This document shows, one piece after another, positions 38,150-51,200 of a stretch of 64,000 nt of DNA. The DNA comes from Pelecanus crispus. Its lineage: Eukaryota > Chordata > Aves > Pelecaniformes > Pelecanidae. Made by a program: the position numbers and the translations under genes. The notes beneath the pieces were generated by a model. It was not told the origin of the DNA, did no database searches, and worked only from the letters and a program-made list of their open reading frames with translations. Each line of letters opens with the position of its first letter. Position 1 is the first letter of the stretch. Where the stretch lies: contig NC_134676.1 in NCBI RefSeq assembly GCF_030463565.1, forward strand, positions 30,133,228-30,197,227. Direction: 5' to 3'.

Positions 38150-39100
38150 CCACAGGATCACAGAATAACCCAAGTTGGATGGACCTCCTCAGGTATTTTG
38201 TCCAATGCCCCGGCTCAGAGCAGTATCAGCTACAACAAGTTGTCTAGGACTGTGTCCAGCTGGCTTTCAAGTATCTCCATGGGTGGAGGCTCCACAATGT
38301 CTCTGGGCCACCTGTGGCAGTGTTTGATCACCCCCATGGGATTACAGTGTTTTCCTGTGTTCAGATTGGATTTCATGTTTCAGTCTGTGGCCATTGTGCC
38401 TCTTGTCCTGTCACTGGGTGCCACTGAGAAGATCTGGACTCCACCTTCTTCTTTCTCTCCCATCAGGTATTTATACAGACAGATAAGATCCCCCTGAGTC
38501 CTCTCATGTCCAAGATGAATACTCCCAGCTCTCTCAGCCTCTCCTCAGAACACAGATGCTAACAGTCCCTTGATGATCTTCATGACCCTGTGCTGGACTT
38601 ACTCCAGGCATCTCAGAGATTGCTTGTGCCCTGCTCTGTTGCACCTGCAGCACATATCTGGGTGGTTCAAGTCCCCCAAGAGGACCAGGGCCTGAGAATC
38701 TGAGGCTTCTTGCATCTGTCTGAAGAAGAATTCATTTACTTGTTCTTCTTGATCAGGAGTTCTATAGCAGACACCCACTACAACATCAACCAGATTTGTC
38801 TGCCTGCTTGACCCATACACTCTTCATCGGCTTCTGACCCATCCCAAGGCATACGTCCATGCATCCCTGCTCCACATTCACATAAAGGGCAGCTCCCCGT
38901 CCTTGCCTTCCCGGCCTCTCTTTCCTCAAGAGCATCTATCCATCCACTGCAGTCTTTTTTGTTCCCAATGCTGCATGCATTAGTGTAGAGGCATTTCAGA
39001 AAGGCACCCAAGTGTGCTGATTCCCTACAAAGGGCATGAGAGTGCTCCCTGTAAGGCTGTTCCCCAAGCACTTCTTTCTTTACATGCCTACACTTGAGGT
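38150..39100 (-). mobile_element. Internally deleted CR1 LINE (endonuclease part joined to 3' end)
   Basis: On the minus strand two CR1 regions are joined. At 39100-38599 is the start of ORF2 with its APE-type endonuclease: a block LKCLYTNACSIGNK (about 38990), then VVVGVCYRTPDQEE and LVLLGDLNHPD. The last holds the GDxNxP motif around the catalytic Asp/Asn. At about 38598-38150 is the 3' region: a degraded C-terminal ORF2 and a 3' tail with 'ggatcacagaat' at the left edge. The reverse transcriptase core that should lie between them is missing. Some sequence is also lost inside the endonuclease domain. Frames are broken by stops, so the copy is dead. Confidence 0.82.
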
Positions 39101-40762
39101 GATTCCAGTGTCCATTCTGTTTAGAGTCTATAACTTCATACATTAAGATAGTGGATGGAATAAATTAGATTTAACAGATGTGTTCTGGTTTGTTTGGACT
39201 ACTTCCAGCTTGTATTCTTGCCATCTGAATATGTATTTCTCCAGGGCTGATGACAATGTTCTCCACAGCCATCTATTCCTGCTATATTTTACAAAAAGAC
39301 TTGAGCATGAAGTAAACACCAGTCTCATACACACTACATATTCTCTGGATTCAGTTAATTCCCCTGAAGAGATGCCTCAAAACCTACATACCATTCAGAA
39401 TGTGCCCTCGTGTTTGAGCAATGATGGACTGTCGTCCCTGTGCTCCACCTACTCATTTCCACCTGCTCAGTCAGTGTCAGCATGAGCCAGAGGTGGTAAC
39501 ACATTTGGCTGAACAATTATTCAAGGTAAAATGTTATTATGAGTGGGATCCATTCCCCTACCTGCCCCAGGGAAGAGCTGCATGAGTGCTGGTGCTGGCA
39601 CTGCTGTGGGCAGCACAGATCAGTGGTGGTGACAGCTTATGCCCGCATTGCCACTGGAAAGCTGTTTGTGAAACCAGACCATCACACTTGGCAGTAAAGC
39701 TGCTTCACTAGTTATTTTTTAGCTGGCTCAGCTCACTAATTAGATTTTTTTTTTTTTTTTCATGAATACGTGTGCTGGCATGCTGGAGAGGACGATGGGG
39801 GTGGAAGCAGCAATGGGCAGCCAGAGACATGGGAAGCAGCAGCTCCTCAAGATGCCTCTGCAACCACAGAAATAAAAAAAATCTTTCCAAAAAATCTTCC
39901 CAAATCTTGGCTGAAGTGCAGATTTTTTTCATAGCTTGTAATTCAACTCCCAAATGCCTAAGTATTATCAACCCCCAAATGAGTATCCATATTTAACTTT
40001 TACATCATAGAGATCTCTGTGTTAAAATATTTTTTAGTATCTTTTATTCCACATGGAAGGGCATTTTTCCTTTGTTTGGAATGCAAATGTTATCTGCTAC
40101 TTGTTCAAAGTTGAACAGTATTTTATCACTTTTGCTCACAAGTCTTAAATATCTAAGAACAGAAAGCTTTCAAATTTTTTGGCAGAACCAGGAGAAATAG
40201 AAAAGTAGTCTTTAAAAACTCCCAAATTTACCACATGGTTGTGACTTCAAAATCTAGATTATTAGGTGGACCCTTAGTGCTGTACTGTACTAAGGGCTTT
40301 ACCTCTTCACTCCGATATTGTAATTCACACAATAAATTTAACAGTTGTTTTACGTTATTGGCTGTGATGATGGCAAGCTTCTCTGGTGGGTTTAGCTATT
40401 TTAAAAAATGCTAAATAACTTATTTGTTTTAATGCATTTTGTGTTTGGGTTAGTTTGATATGTATTTCTGTATTTAAGTGTCATGGTTTGATCTCCTTGC
40501 ACTGTGGATGGAGGGTTTACAAACATGTGTCCATATCATTGCTGTCAAATTTAGCATTACATAAAACAGGATTTTAGAGAACACTGGCACATAGAACCTA
40601 AGCAATTACTGGATGACAACAATCTTCTGCAGGTATGCTTTAGATAGTAAAGACAGATACTGATCTGGTCTTCTGCAATGAACAAAAGTATTGACCAATG
40701 GCATGATTGAGGGGAGTGAAATATTAATAAAAAGCAGAAATTTTAATAAAATCTTATGCCTT
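39101..40762. other. Non-coding stretch
   Basis: No gene recognised. Contains a T-run at 39745-39760. The left part may include a little more decayed CR1 but I could not follow it. Confidence 0.5.
39745..39760. repeat. Poly-T run (16 T)
   Basis: Uninterrupted T run. No retrocopy was recognised on the minus strand to its right. Confidence 0.9.
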
Positions 40763-42606
40763 TCATAGAATCATAGAATTGTTTAGGTTGGAAAACACCT
40801 TTAAGATCATCCAGTCCAACCATTAACCTACATTACCAAGTCAACACTAAACCAACCAAGGGTAGAATAGACTAAACCATGTCCCAGAGTACCACGTCTA
40901 CCCATTTTTTGAACACTTCCAGGGATGGTGACTCCACCACCTCTCTGGACAGCCTGTTCCAATGTTTGACTACCCTTTCCATGAAGAAATTTTTCCTAAT
41001 ATCCAACCTAAACATCCCCTGGCGCAGCTTGAGCCCATTTCCTCTTGTCCTATCACTAACTACTTGGGAGAAGAGACCAACACCCACCTCACTACTACCT
41101 CCTTTCAGGTAGTTGTAGAGAGTGATAAGGTCTCCCCTCAGCCTCCTCTTCTCTAGGCTAAACAACCCCAGTTCCTTCAGCTGCTCCTCATAAGGCCTGT
41201 GCTCCAGACCCTTCACCAACTTTCTTGCCCTTCTCTGGACACGCTCCAGCACCTCAATGTCTTTCTTGTATTGAGGGGCCCAAAACTGGACACAGTATTC
41301 CAGGTGTGGCCTCACCAGTGCCGGGTACAGGGCAACAATCACCTCCCTGCTCCTGCTGGCCACACTTTCCCTGATACAAGCCAGGATGCTGTTGGCCTTC
41401 TTGGCCACCTGGGCACATTGCTGGCTCATGTTCAGCCATCTGTCAACCAGCACCCCCAGGTCCTTTTCGGCCAGGCAGCTTTCCAGCCACTCTTCCCCAA
41501 GCCTGTAGCGTTGCATGGGGTTGTTGTGACCCAAGTGCAGGACCTGGCACTTGGCCTTGTTGTACCTCATACAGTTAGCCTCGGCCCGTGGGTCCAGCCT
41601 GTCCAGGTCCCTCTGCAGGGCCATCCTACCCTCGAGCAGATCGACACTCCCACCCAACTTGGTGTCATCTGCCAACTTACTAAGGGTGCACTCAATCCCT
41701 TCATCCAGGTCATTGATAAAGTTATTAAACAAGGCTGGCCCCAAAACGGAGCCCTGGGGAACACCACTTGTGACCGGCCACCAACTCCATTCACCACAAC
41801 TCTCTGGGCTTGGCCACCCAACCAGCTTTTACCCAGCGAAGAGTATGCCCATCCAAGCCATGAGCTGCCAGCTTCCCAAGGAGAAAGCTATGGGACACTG
41901 TGTCAAAGGCTTTGCTGAAGTCCAGGTAGATGATGTCCGCAGCCTTTCCTTCATCCACCAGGCGGGTCACCAGGTCATAAAAGGAGATCAGGTTAGTCAA
42001 GCAGGACCTGCCTTTCATGAACCCATGCTGGCTGGGCCCAATGCCCTGGTTGGCCTGCACTTGCCTGTTGAGTTCACTCAGTATGAACCGCTCCATAATC
42101 TTTCCCAGCACCGAGGTCAGGCTGACAGGCCTGTAGTTCCCCGGGTCCTCCTTCCTGCCCTTCTTGTAGATGGGCATCACATTGGCAAGTCTCCAGTCAT
42201 CAGGGACCTCCCCTGTTAACCAGGACCGCTGATAGATGATGGAAAGTGGCTTGGCAAGCTCCTCTGCCAGCTCCATCAGTACTCTCGGGTGGATCCCATC
42301 TGGCCCCATAGACTTGTGAGCGTCCAGGTGGCGTAGCAGGTCGTTAACTGCTTCCTCATGGACTATGAGGGCTCCATTCTGCTCCCTGTTCCTGTCCTGC
42401 AGCTCAGGGGGCTGAGTACCCTGGGGATGACTGGTCTGGCTATTAAACACAGAGGCAAAGAAGGCGTTAAGTACCTCAGCCTTTTCCTCACCCTTGGTGA
42501 AAATGTTCCCCCCCACATCCAGCAAAGGATGGAGATTCTCCTTGGTTCTCCTTTTATTGTTGATGTACTTATAAAAACTTTTTTTATTATCTTCCCTCCC
42601 CTCCCC
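40763..42606 (-). mobile_element. CR1 LINE, 5'-truncated, nearly intact reverse transcriptase
   Basis: The longest CR1 copy in the window and of the same subfamily as the one at 25 kb. The 3' end is at the left (TCATAGAATCATAGAATTG). ORF2 is open from 42525 to 41791 (244 codons; linker and reverse transcriptase start, with HGFMKGRSCLTNL and YLDFSKAFDTV blocks) and from 41744 to 40872 (290 codons; FADDTKLGG catalytic box, C-terminal domain, ending ...VLWDMV). The break near 41784 is a 10-base loss relative to the 25 kb copy. The element stops at about 42606, beyond a linker block close to 'NKKSFYKYINNKRRTKEN', so the endonuclease is missing. Long plus-strand frames here (for example 41199-41918) are antisense shadows. 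Confidence 0.95.
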
Positions 42607-44469
42607 CCGAAACTAAGATCTATACAGGAGTCTTCCAGTTTATGTGCAGACATTCTGCATTTTAGGATAACAAGTAATTTCCAAGAGCTCTCATTTTCCT
42701 CTTAAAAACACTGATGCTTGTTTTCAGGAAAACATTACCATTTGCTGAACATCAGAAGTCTGAAGAATAAGAGCAGAGTTAAAATGCTGTTTAACAGAAA
42801 AGAACTCATTACATGATGAGGTGTTTTGTACCTGAGTATTCAAATAAAAGAGCAAAGTTTCCAACAGCCAAACCCTGTAAAGGTTGTAGGTGTACTTTCT
42901 TGTGAGAACATGTTCTCTGTCATGCTTTTCATTACATTGATAATTTGTAGATTGTCTTTGCTGGCCTCAGCATTTCCAGAGAAAATGATCCAGAAGAAAG
43001 TCAGAAAATGAGATTAAATGAAGCTGAAGGCAAAAGAAATTACAAAGGAAGGAAGTACCAAAGGATAAGTCAAGAACAGGAGACCATACCAACTTTTGGC
43101 AATATGCAGAGTCAAGGGTTAGGGATAAAAGGAAGCAGGATTCCCTTTTCAGTAAGCATGAACAGGACCTGTATAATTCAGGAAAGTGGATTGCAAGCAG
43201 ACAGGATGGAGTCAAGTAGAAAGGTGAAAAATAGTAAAAAATGTTGAAAAAATACAAGTACTGGATACTCTCTCCCTCTAACATGTAGCTACTTCATTAA
43301 GCAAATAACATACTATAAAGGAGGGATAGTCTGCAATGTTTCCAAAGTGAGGTGTCTCATAATAAACTTGCTGATCAGCTTAAAAATAATAAACCTACTT
43401 ACACATACTGCTTGATACTAATGGAAATGTTACAGAACATACATAACATGTCTAAGATTTGTTTAAATTATTTTTGAAGGATACACATCCCTGAAAAATC
43501 CAGTGGCAGAGTCTGGGCGGAAGAACCAGTTCTGGCTACATGCTGCAAGGAAATACAAAGACAGTGCTCAGCAGCTGCATTTTTAGAAGAGAAACTTCTG
43601 AAGTTGTACTTTTAATAGCTTTTGGTGGGCTTCAGGCAAATTAACAGATTCAATGATTGGGATGTGATAGTAAAGGCAACAGATATCAGGAGCGTGGAAC
43701 ATCCTACTTATAAGACCTAGCATGGATCAGGTGGATGGAAACAGTGATCTGTGATGGACATGGGTGCTAGGTGGGATTGTCATCTGGGAAGAGGGAGCTG
43801 GGGAGGCAGGTCCTAAGAAGTTAGTTGGGAAAATGAAGCATTAGCCATCAAGCTAGCACAAAGTGTCCTGCAGGTGTATGGCTACAGGCTCACATTTTTT
43901 CTTTCTGCAGAGAACAAAAAATCAACAGCAGAAGTAAATTAAACTGCTCACACAATGAATTGGATACCAGCTTCACCTTAAACTTTGCAGGTAAAATACC
44001 CCTAAAAAGTCTTTCATGCCTTCCTGCTTTGGAGACAAGATGCTGGGAAGGAAAAAGGAAGATGGACATTATTTGTCTCAAAGACAGCACCTTTGTTTTA
44101 GTTAGAGTATGTTATATGAGTTCACAAGACAGTAAACTGTGGTTCAGGTTCATCTCTTAACATCAGTAAGTGGACTTCATAATCCTTACAGGGTTTATAT
44201 CCCCCTCTTATGGAAGCCTATTTATGCAAAGTGTCTTGGGAATACAGGACAGGGAAACTAGCCACTGTGGATATGCAGTCACTGGCATTTGGTTCCTTTC
44301 TACTAAGCTATTTTAATAGCTGTTACATTTTTCCCCTCCTGACTGTGAAGTGAATCAAGAATTTCCCTCTTCTAAGCCTACTCACTTCCAGGCTAAATTT
44401 CTCCTGGCTATTTTGAATAATTTTTTTTCTTGTGCTTCCATTGCTAATAATTTTTAAAGTTCTTTTTTT
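42607..44469. other. Non-coding stretch
   Basis: No exon, RNA gene or repeat recognised. Only short open frames. Confidence 0.5.
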
Positions 44470-45290
44470 TTTCCCTCTTGGCGTTCACTTGTTGATATGT
44501 TTGTAGACAATAACCATACTGCCTCTCAGCTTTCATTTTGCCAAGTACAGCATGTCCAGCACTTTCAGTTGCTTCCTGTACAAGAGGCTGTTGAGTCACC
44601 TGTTTACTTAATAGCGCTTCTGCACATCTGCTACAGGCTCAAAGGATCCTCAACCAGGATAATGTAAGTTGTTCATAGCATCATTGCCTTTGAGTATGGA
44701 TATTAACATTTCTCCATCCCTGCAGAAGAGATCTTTCCTGATGCCTCCTACGGTCATATCTGTCTGTATGATGGTTGCGTCACCAAGCTGTGATTGTCAT
44801 CAGCAGTACTGCAGATATATTCCCTCCTCTCTTGTGAAGACATAAATGTTCTCTGTGAAGTGTTCATCTTTCTCTGTGTAGTGCTGTTGGTTCCTAGGAA
44901 CTTGAGTCATTCTGGTACACCTCCTGCCTCTTCTGCTCCTTACTAAGAACATATTAGATATTGTTTGCATTTACTCTTCAACTCCTCTTAAGTCCTAAGT
45001 TCAAGGTGATCCTGCTGTTTGACTCATCCACACTTTGCTTTCAGTTGAGCTGTCTTCCAAAGAAAAAGTTCCTTTTCCTTATTCCCCCTTTTTTTCCAAT
45101 TTTCTGTTAACTTGCTACTTTTTTCCCTGTGCCTTCCCTTCCTTGTGTTTTCAATCAAAAGCATTGGCTTTCTTAGCTTCTCTTTGAATGTCATCATATC
45201 ATCCTCCAGATCAGCATCAAATACCTTAATGATCTGTCCAAAACAAAAAATCTGTGTTACACCCTGTGGTCTCACTAGCACTGACTCTGC
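44470..45290 (-). mobile_element. Possible ancient CR1/L3-like remnant, interrupted
   Basis: Two blocks resemble the reverse complement of an old amniote CR1/L3 element. About 44500-44640 contains CTCAGCTTTCATTTTGCCAA and, further on, a degraded form of the block that in the younger copies reads 'ttctctggacacgctccag'. About 45235-45290 contains TGTGGTCTCACTAGCACTGA, equivalent to 'tgtggcctcaccagcgcc' in the 25 kb copy. In the younger copies these blocks lie less than 100 bases apart; here about 600 bases separate them. No open frame survives. The assignment is by block resemblance only. Confidence 0.4.
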
Positions 45291-48200
45291 CTCCAGCATC
45301 ACCACCAGCTCTGGTTCTACTCAGCCTTTCTAGTACCAGCCCCATCAGCTGTACCACTTAAAATCTCCATAAACTTTATAAGAATAAAGGTGGCCTTTGC
45401 TATCTTTTTCCACTGTGGCTATAGATCCCAGCAAGGGGTAAGTAGTGTGGTGCTGGACCATGAACACAGTTTCTGCCTCCTCTATGAAGCCATCAAAGCC
45501 AAACTGATAGCAAGTAAAGCTGTTGATGCATTTGGACCTCCATGCTGTTGCAGACCAGGTTGTATCTTAGGTATGTATGGATCAGTCTGTACCATCTCCT
45601 TGACCAGAAATAGTGTTCACTCTGCTTCTCTGCACCTGATGGAAGGGCTCAGCCAATGACTTCAAAAGAGGCCCACCCCTTTCCTGCAGACCATTGGTGA
45701 CCATCCTAATAGATGCCTCTTCTGAGGTGGGAAGTGCCCATTAGTCTTCTCTAAGTGTGGGGCCGGTGATCTACAAAGGAAGCAGAGTTTGCCCGTGCAC
45801 TCTGTGGAGCTAGAGATGTTCCTGTATAATATATGGGAGGGCATCAACAAATCATGACAAGCAATGCCAGTACAGTATTCTTTATCAGCCTGAAAGGAGA
45901 ACAGAGATCCTTCCCAAAGGTGTGAAGTTAGTCAGCTTTTGCAATTGACTGTCCACCTCTACATGCGCCTGCTGATGGTGCATTTCAGATCCTGCAGTCC
46001 TAACAGACATTTCCCCTTGAATCATCAGGGGAATATTGCCCCCCTGCGCTCCATTTTTCCATACAGCAGCCATCAATATGTAGGGCTCCTTGCTTCACGC
46101 ATTAATGAGCAGTGTTGTGTAGGTACTGCCTGTCAGTATCCTCAGTTCTGGTTTTTGAACTGAAAATTAAAGAGCACTAGGACTGTGCTGATACTCTGCT
46201 GATGTTCCTAGGTCCACTCACCAAAATGCAGACCTTCATCTCTAACCTCCACCTGCTAGGACTCTCCCTATTATTCTGGCCTCTCTTTCTTTTTTTGTTG
46301 AGTATTGCCGAAATATTATCCCTTAGTCATGCCTGTTCATTTGCACAAAAGTGTGAAAACTTTACACAGTGCAAGCTTTATACATGCTACAGGCTGTAGC
46401 TTTTTTCCACGTTTCCCCAGCCACTGCATAATTGTGCTAACTGCTGCTTAGGCAGCTGTGCTTATCTCCTCTTTTTTTTTTTTTTTTTTTTCCCTTTTCT
46501 CTATTTTCTTGTGATTTCCACCTCCCTCATTTGCTTTGGCAAATCAGGTATGCTGTAAGTGCTGAAAACCTGCTTCATTATAAACCTGACTGCATGAATG
46601 ATGGACTGTCGACGTTTCCTCAGTTCTGAATAAGTCATTCGGTACAAATGAGAGATGGGTAAACCATTGCAAACAAAAGCACATACCAAAGCATATACTG
46701 CAGTTACAGAAACAAATACAGATATTTGTAATTTCTAACATGAGAATCACTCTTGAAAATAATTGATAAAAATTATTTGAAGGTTTTGCTGCCTGGGACC
46801 ATTAGTTGGTTTTGTGTAAAACCGTCACAGGATATTTCCTCTAAACTATAGCAGTGCTTTTGCATCTTTCCCACTTAAAATTCTGAAAAGTTACACCTAT
46901 AGCAATTAAAATCTAACTACTTGTTAGTATCTGATATTTGATTGTAGAGCTTAGCCAACCTACTGGAATGACGTCAAATAAGAAGAGTTTCAGGAGGTTC
47001 AATCCAATTATGTTATAATATTTAACCATATTTGAAAGCAAATAGGCATTCTTGTTTTAATATTAAACCTTCCAGCACAGACAAACAGCTAGCTGTAAGC
47101 TCTTTGTGCTTTGTTGGAACAAGAGCTATCAGCAGTTCCTTCAAAGTTCACTTTTAATCTGCTTTTGACAAAACTGACAAAGCCTGAAGCCAAGTCTGAA
47201 GACCTGATTTTGCTCCTGCTGCCAATGGCAAATAGGCATCGGTGCCAACAGGACTGTGCTTCAGTGCCTTCCTCACTGTAAAATTAAAAATAGATTAAAC
47301 AAGTGCCCAGGCTAGTCCTCACCTTTCCTAGAGGAGGGCAGCACAGTTCACATGGGCAATGTCATATGTCATATGTTTGCATGCTTATCTGAGCCCTGTG
47401 TGGAAGTATCTATAGAAGGTATATGTCTTGACTTGATTCCTTGATACAACTGTCCTTGAGGCACCACTGTGTAGCAAACGGTTGGTGAAGAGGAAAATGG
47501 AAATGACCGCCCTACATACACTGTAAATCACACTGTGCAGTCAGACAGACACCCTGTTTTACCTATGGCTCTAATTCTTATGCCTAAACAGATAGCAAAG
47601 CCCTTTGTTTGGTGATTTTTGGGGGTTTTAAAAGCTTTCTATTTCACTGTACACAAGACAATTTTTAACCCTTAATTCTACAGAAAGAACCATAATGTCT
47701 GGCTCAATAGGAATGCATATGCTTTCATAGCTTTCCCAGGCTCTTGAATATCATGTGAGATGTGACATTTTTAAAGATGCGAGTGTGTGACAAATACAGC
47801 ATGCCTGTATTTCCACTGGAAGAGCCTTCCTTTATAAATTTTTGCAAACAGAACAACAACATCGTCTACTGATATCTTTTTTGACACAGGGAGCTAGCAT
47901 TCTGTAGAAAGAAATCAAAAAGAAAACCATCGCATCTGCTGAGAATCCCTCATGTTCATTTCAATTTTTTCAAAAAATATACAAGTTCAACAGCCTGGTA
48001 GGCCAAAGGTATTTCCATTTTATTTAGAGAACTGTCCCATTTTGTGTGTGATTTTTTTATGACTAGCCAGTCCATAACATCACTCTAAACTATTCAAATG
48101 TTATCACAATTACTGTATTTCATTCCTTTAGTAAATAAATAAAACAATATAATTTTGAAAGAATACCTGGAAAACATGAATGTGTAGTTACCAAAAAGCA

Positions 48201-51200
48201 AATTTAAGTATTTGTTAAAATATTATTTCTTAAAACTCAAGATTTTAACAGTGATTTTAAAACCTAGTGTCTGACTTATCCTTATTTTAAGTATTAGTGT
48301 TTATTGCTTCTTTGTTCTGCCCACTGCTGGGGTAGACTATTCTCAACCATTTGAGGAAATTTCTCAGTAAAAACCCTGTAGCTTACTATTTTCAATGAAA
48401 TTATTTCATCCCTGCTCCTTTCAACTATTTGTAGAATAAATTGAACTCAGTTTCCTCTATGCAGTTTAACCATTCATTCAAATAGCAGCTAGACCTCATA
48501 ACACCACAAGGTCTTCAAGGAGAAAAAGTAGCCCTAACTGTGTTCACACACCTAGGTTTGCATAGGAATCATCAAATTCACTGGCTGGGAACTGGTCTGT
48601 GAAATACAATTTTGATGTTCATATTGCTTCTACTCTCATTTACTCTTAAACTCTCCTATGCTCTCAAAACCATTGTAATTAATTCAGGTATGATATGGAG
48701 AAGCAACCATATCTGCAGAGCTTAAAATCATTTTCCATGCCCTCAAGTGCAAATTTTTGATGAATACTAGAATTGCTAAAGAGAGATCCATTGGTAAAAC
48801 TGCACTGAATTATTGACAACAATGTAAAATACCCTTTGAGTCATTTATTACCAATAAATCATGTCAGTAAGGGTGCTATAAGGTGAAAGAAGAGAAAACC
48901 AAAACTGGTTTAAATTCTGAGTTTTCATTTCATTAAAAATAATACATTTCAGATGAGAGCAAAAGAGATAATCTTGAAATTTCTGGTAAAATATCACTTT
49001 TAATTTGCAGCAGCACATGATCTGTAATATGGTATTATCTTGTATCATGTACTATCGTATGATATGCAGGTTACACTGCTACATCCTCCATATTTCCATT
49101 AAAATGTCTATTTTTTTAAATTTTCTGATTTTAAAGCTTTCCATTTTATTAGTATTGTTTTAAATATGTTTGTGTTTCACAGCTTTCATAAAAATGTGTA
49201 TTATTTCACAAATTTCTTTTTGAGTAGCATAATTCTAACAACTGGTTTGTGAGAAAACTGCCTTACAGGTTTCAACAGGATACAGGATAAACAATGACCT
49301 TTTGAAGTGCAATGCAAATTGCAAAACAATTGCAGTCTTCAAATCGTCCAGTGGAACATCCATTAAGTCCACCTTCAGTCAGACTTCCTAAGAAGTGCTT
49401 TTTGTGCATCTGGACTGCTACCTTTTGACCTTGGTCTGCAGCCAGTTCTACTCGGCAACCTTTACACCATGTTAGCTATTCCATTTTCCCACCTGATCTT
49501 CATTAGAAGAAACTTTCTTCCTGTTTTGTAAGAGAAATAGGAAATCTGCTAATCCAGTCTGATGCAGTCCAAGACACTCACTGCCAATAAAACAGTCTAG
49601 CTGCAAAATGTTATGCGAGTTGAAAAAGGCCAAGAACAACAGTACACAAAATCTTAAGTGACTGAAAATAAGAAAAATAATGGAACCTTGAAAATTAAAC
49701 TGTGTAATGGGGCCATTTCAGCTTGTCATCTTCTCTTTCTTTACATACCTACTATATGAGATGCAGTAATTTGAAATCAAGTGCTATTTTCAAGGATAAG
49801 AACCCATAGCCTGTTGTCATAGACTTAACTGACCTCTTGCAGAAAGCACCGAACCTCTGCAGCTTGGAAAAGTAGGAAGACCTGCAAATGTGAAACAACT
49901 GGCACATATATAACTTCCCCATAAAAAGAGCTCCTTTATTTCTTCTTCTCCTGCAGCACTACAAGGGACTAACCCCTCATTCCCCAGTCACCCCTCCATC
50001 CACAGCTTTCATGCAATGTTGAGCAGTCCTCTGTTCACCACACCTTGCAGTTGCACTTCAAGCCTGCTGCCTCCCGGGGGTTGCAGGTTCTGCCTTTGCC
50101 AAGCTGTGGAACCAGCAGCTGCCACTGACAGGTCTCACTTGCTTCCCCTGAATTTTTTAGAGCTGCTAGGGAACTGGCTGGGAAAGAAAATTAATTTATT
50201 TTTCTGAGGCTGAAGTTTATCATGCAAACCAATTCTTCCCCCCATGTGATCAGGCATAGCCTAGTCACTGGTTTCTGATCCTTCTGAGAGTTATAAAAAT
50301 AATTTAATATTTGTAACTTCTTCATTTAAGGTTTTTCAGAATATCTCTTTTTATCTCTTTTCCTAGTATAGAAAGGAATGTATCTGAATTCTTAATTTTT
50401 TTCACATAGCCAGAATATAAGTCCCTGTGCAGCTTTTCCTGTAGCAATTAGCTTAGCCTGCATCACCACAGATATGATGCTGTCATGTTCCAGCTATAAA
50501 ATTAAAACAAGCAGATCAGTGAGCACAGGTCAATAAATAGAAAGCAAGGAGTAAAAGTTGTTTTCATCAACATAATTATTTTAGTAAATACTGTGTGGTA
50601 GCAGAAGGACAAGTGCTACAGAATATGTGAATTACTGTAATTACCTGAACTTTCGATAGCAGTCTGAATAACTCAGTATTTCTATTTGTGTGTGTGGGTA
50701 GTCTGTAAGATATGAAAAGATATCAAAAGATATCAAAAAACCAAAGGTAATAAAAATTATTTTGTAAAGTAAAGTATGTTTAACAGATAGGGAAGAAGTA
50801 CAAATTATACAGGAAAGATGTTATTGTAAATTAAGCTGGATCTGTTAGCCCATGGGGAAAACAAATTGCAGGAAGAGCATTCATGAATATTTGAAACAAT
50901 GAAGCATGAAACAAAGGTGGTCTGGGAGACAGTCTTGCGCTGCAGGGAGATGAACTGGTAGACTCCATATTAGGCAAGACAGATGTAAATTACATGCCTA
51001 TTTAAACAGTTTATTTTAATGTGTTTCTGTCACATGCTTACACTTCTGCAGTTAATTTTCCGGAAGAGCAGCTGTTGCTCGTGAGTGGGCACACAACACC
51101 ACGGACTCTGCCACAGCTCTGAGGGGTCCCACTGTGCCCCACCTGCCTTTCATGCCCCCAGCTTCCACTCTGATCTCCCCTGCATGAACTCCCAGCCCCA

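Noticed and set aside
41199..41918. 239-codon plus-strand ORF as a gene
   Set aside because: Antisense shadow of CR1 ORF2; the same shadows appear over the 25 kb copy.
45390..46163. Possible transposase or retrocopied exon on either strand
   Set aside because: Medium open frames on both strands tempted a call, but no residue pattern of a known transposase or gene could be defended.
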